From Nostocoides sp. HKS02 (GTDB lineage Bacteria; Actinomycetota; Actinomycetes; Actinomycetales; Dermatophilaceae), in NCBI RefSeq assembly GCF_009707485.1, contig NZ_CP046121.1, positions 310,001-374,000 on the forward strand: a stretch of 64,000 bases of DNA. The letters run 5' to 3'. Below, piece after piece: positions 62,585 to 64,000 of this stretch (the stretch's first letter is position 1; each line of letters starts with the position of its first letter). A program made the translations under genes and the position numbers. The notes under the pieces were generated by a model. It worked only from the letters and a program-made list of their open reading frames with translations, ran no database searches and had not been told where the DNA came from.

Positions 62585-62629
62585 GACGAGAGAGCGCGCG
62601 ACGAGAGAATGCGCGACGAGAGAGTGAGC
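62585..62629 (+). repeat. 15-bp tandem repeat, three copies, directly before hmgA
   Basis: Copies GACGAGAGAGCGCGC, GACGAGAGAATGCGC and GACGAGAGAGTGAGC, ending 1 nt before the hmgA ATG. Each copy carries a purine-rich GAGAGA stretch, and the last serves as the only ribosome-binding-like element. A copy-number change would alter leader length. Confidence 0.8.
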
Positions 62630-62630
62630 G

Positions 62631-63920
62631 ATGGCGTTCTACCAGCACCAGGGCAGCATCCCGCCGAAACGGCACACCCAACACCGCCGACCGGCGGGCC
62701 GCGGCGCCAAGGGCGAGCTCTACTACGAGGAGCTCATGGGGGAGGAAGGGTTCTCGTCGGACTCCTCGCTGCTCTACCACCGCAACATCCCCTCGACCAT
62801 CCTCGCGGCGCGGGACTGGGTCCCGGGCAACCTGTCGACCACCCCGAACCACCCGCTCCAGCCGCGCCACCTCAAGCTCCACGACCTGTTCTCCCCCCAG
62901 GACGTCAAGGGCACCGACGTGGTCACCGGCCGGCGCCTGGTGCTCGGGAACGGTGACGTGCGGATCTCGTATGCCGTGGCCGGGGCGCCCAGCCCGTGGT
63001 ACCGCAACGGAATCGGTGACGAGTGCGTGTACGTCGAGCGTGGGCGAGCTCGTGTCGAGACGGTCTTCGGGGCGTTCGACGTGGCCGAGGGCGACTACCT
63101 GGTCATCCCGCGCGCGACCACCCACCGCTGGATCCCGAAACGGTCGACCAAGGACCCGCTGCGCACGTACTGCATCGAGGCGAACAGCCACATCGCCCCA
63201 CCCAAGCGGTACCTGTCCAAGTACGGGCAGCTCCTCGAGCACGCGCCGTACTGCGAGCGCGACCTGCGCGCGCCCGAGGGTCCGCTGCTGGCCGAGGACG
63301 CCGGAGCGGCGGCGGGCGACGAGACCGAGGTCTACATCAAGCACCGGGGCAACGGGCCGTCCGGGATCGTGGGGACCATCCACACGCTGCCCTTCCACCC
63401 GCTCGACGTCGTCGGCTGGGACGGCTGCCTCTACCCCTATGCCTTCAACGTGCGCGACTTCGAGCCGATCACCGGTCGCGTGCACCAGCCGCCGCCGGTG
63501 CACCAGGTCTTCGAGGGCTGGAACTTCGTCATCTGCAACTTCGTGCCGCGCAAGGTCGACTACCACCCGTTGTCGATCCCGGTGCCGTACTACCACTCGA
63601 ACGTCGACAGCGACGAGATCATGTTCTACGTCGACGGTGACTACGAGGCCCGCAAGGGGTCCGGCATCGGCAAGGGCTCGATCTCCGTGCACCCGGGGGG
63701 CCACGCCCACGGGCCACAACCGGGCGCGTCCGAGGCGTCGATCGGGGTCGAGTTCTTCGACGAGCTGGCGGTCATGGTCGACACCTTCCGCCCGCTGGAG
63801 CTCGGCGAAGCGGGCCTCGCGGTCGACGACGGGCAGTACGCGCTGTCGTGGAGCGGCGCTGCGCGCGGTGCCGACCGGTCGGCGGGCACGGCCGAGGGGG
63901 CCGACTACAGCATCGGGTGA
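62631..63920 (+). CDS. hmgA: Homogentisate 1,2-dioxygenase
   Basis: Opens the ring of homogentisate to maleylacetoacetate. 429 aa. N-terminal MAFYQHQGSIPPKRHTQ, LLYHRNIPSTI; iron ligands in QPPPVHQVFEGWNFVICNF (His, Glu) and SVHPGGHAHGPQPGASEASIG (His). Divergent from the unknown gene and fahA, with hppD in the same cluster, so the whole tyrosine-to-fumarate route is encoded apart from a recognisable isomerase. The C-terminal 25 residues are a poorly conserved tail. Confidence 0.95.
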   Translation: MAFYQHQGSIPPKRHTQHRRPAGRGAKGELYYEELMGEEGFSSDSSLLYHRNIPSTILAARDWVPGNLSTTPNHPLQPRHLKLHDLFSPQDVKGTDVVTGRRLVLGNGDVRISYAVAGAPSPWYRNGIGDECVYVERGRARVETVFGAFDVAEGDYLVIPRATTHRWIPKRSTKDPLRTYCIEANSHIAPPKRYLSKYGQLLEHAPYCERDLRAPEGPLLAEDAGAAAGDETEVYIKHRGNGPSGIVGTIHTLPFHPLDVVGWDGCLYPYAFNVRDFEPITGRVHQPPPVHQVFEGWNFVICNFVPRKVDYHPLSIPVPYYHSNVDSDEIMFYVDGDYEARKGSGIGKGSISVHPGGHAHGPQPGASEASIGVEFFDELAVMVDTFRPLELGEAGLAVDDGQYALSWSGAARGADRSAGTAEGADYSIG

Positions 63921-63985
63921 GGCGTTGACCCGGTCCACCGAACGCCTGACTCGACACCACACGCCGGGGTTAGTCTGGAAGCACT

Positions 63986-64000
63986 GTGGCCGCTCACCCA
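63986..64000 (+). CDS. Start of the next gene (five codons, cut by the window edge)
   Basis: GTG GCC GCT CAC CCA at the right edge, 9 nt after TAGTCT (63971-63976), the leaderless-promoter geometry used elsewhere in the window. Product unknown. Confidence 0.35.

Overview
The window is gene-dense, very GC-rich DNA. I infer an actinobacterium, most likely of the Intrasporangiaceae type (Terrabacter, Knoellia, Janibacter or Phycicoccus relatives). The grounds are the GlgE/TreS/maltokinase alpha-glucan pathway, a DevS/DevR (DosS/DosR) dormancy system, DUF3039, gene order shared with Mycobacterium around etfBA-iscS-mnmA-ligA, and many genes whose start codon lies 6-9 nt after a TANNNT box (leaderless transcripts). 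No tRNA or rRNA gene, insertion sequence, prophage or CRISPR array was found. One tmRNA gene is present.

Layout. 1-12 kb: glycogen/maltosyl-glucan metabolism (glgB partial, mak, treS, glgE on the minus strand; glgP on plus; glgX on minus), with a DUF222-like gene remnant between glgP and glgX. 12-26.7 kb: a YbjN-like protein, enoyl-CoA hydratase, methyltransferase, left-handed beta-helix acyltransferase and GH57 branching enzyme (resembling the mycobacterial methylglucose-lipopolysaccharide region), then etfBA, a cysteine desulfurase, mnmA, a MetE-like protein, an EamA transporter, an acyl-CoA synthetase and ligA. 27-30 kb: gluconate uptake and phosphorylation with its GntR-type regulator. 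30-37 kb: prfB, ftsE, ftsX, a coiled-coil M23 peptidase, smpB and a DUF2207 membrane protein. 37-42 kb: csbD, pyruvate carboxylase, an HxlR regulator facing an NAD(P)-binding protein, and ssrA. 42-48 kb: a hypoxia/dormancy island with a split cytochrome b operon, a flavin-barrel protein, a universal stress protein, devS and devR. 48-58 kb: thioredoxin, malic enzyme, luciferase-like monooxygenase, VanZ-like protein, DEAD-box RNA helicase, AlgH, DUF3039, an SF2 helicase and dodecin. 57.7-64 kb: tyrosine/homogentisate degradation (Lrp regulator, hppD, fahA, an unknown gene, hmgA).

Main observations. (1) Four 14-bp DosR-type boxes (GGGAC...GCCC) lie in the 44-47 kb island, each centred about 42.5 bp upstream of an inferred transcription start. 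They tie a cytochrome b complex without Rieske or cytochrome c genes to DevS/DevR. (2) devR is preceded by a leaderless 15-codon ORF that overlaps its start as GTGA. (3) The 7-mer GTATGCC/GGCATAC occurs about 48 times, several-fold above a base-composition estimate, and forms a perfect 42-bp palindrome after glgP. (4) The homogentisate cluster lacks a recognisable maleylacetoacetate isomerase; an unrecognised gene sits where one would be expected. (5) About ten genes carry single-base frameshifts. Four of these are the same change, GCTGTT to GCTTGTT, on both strands, which points to a sequencing or base-modification artefact rather than gene decay.
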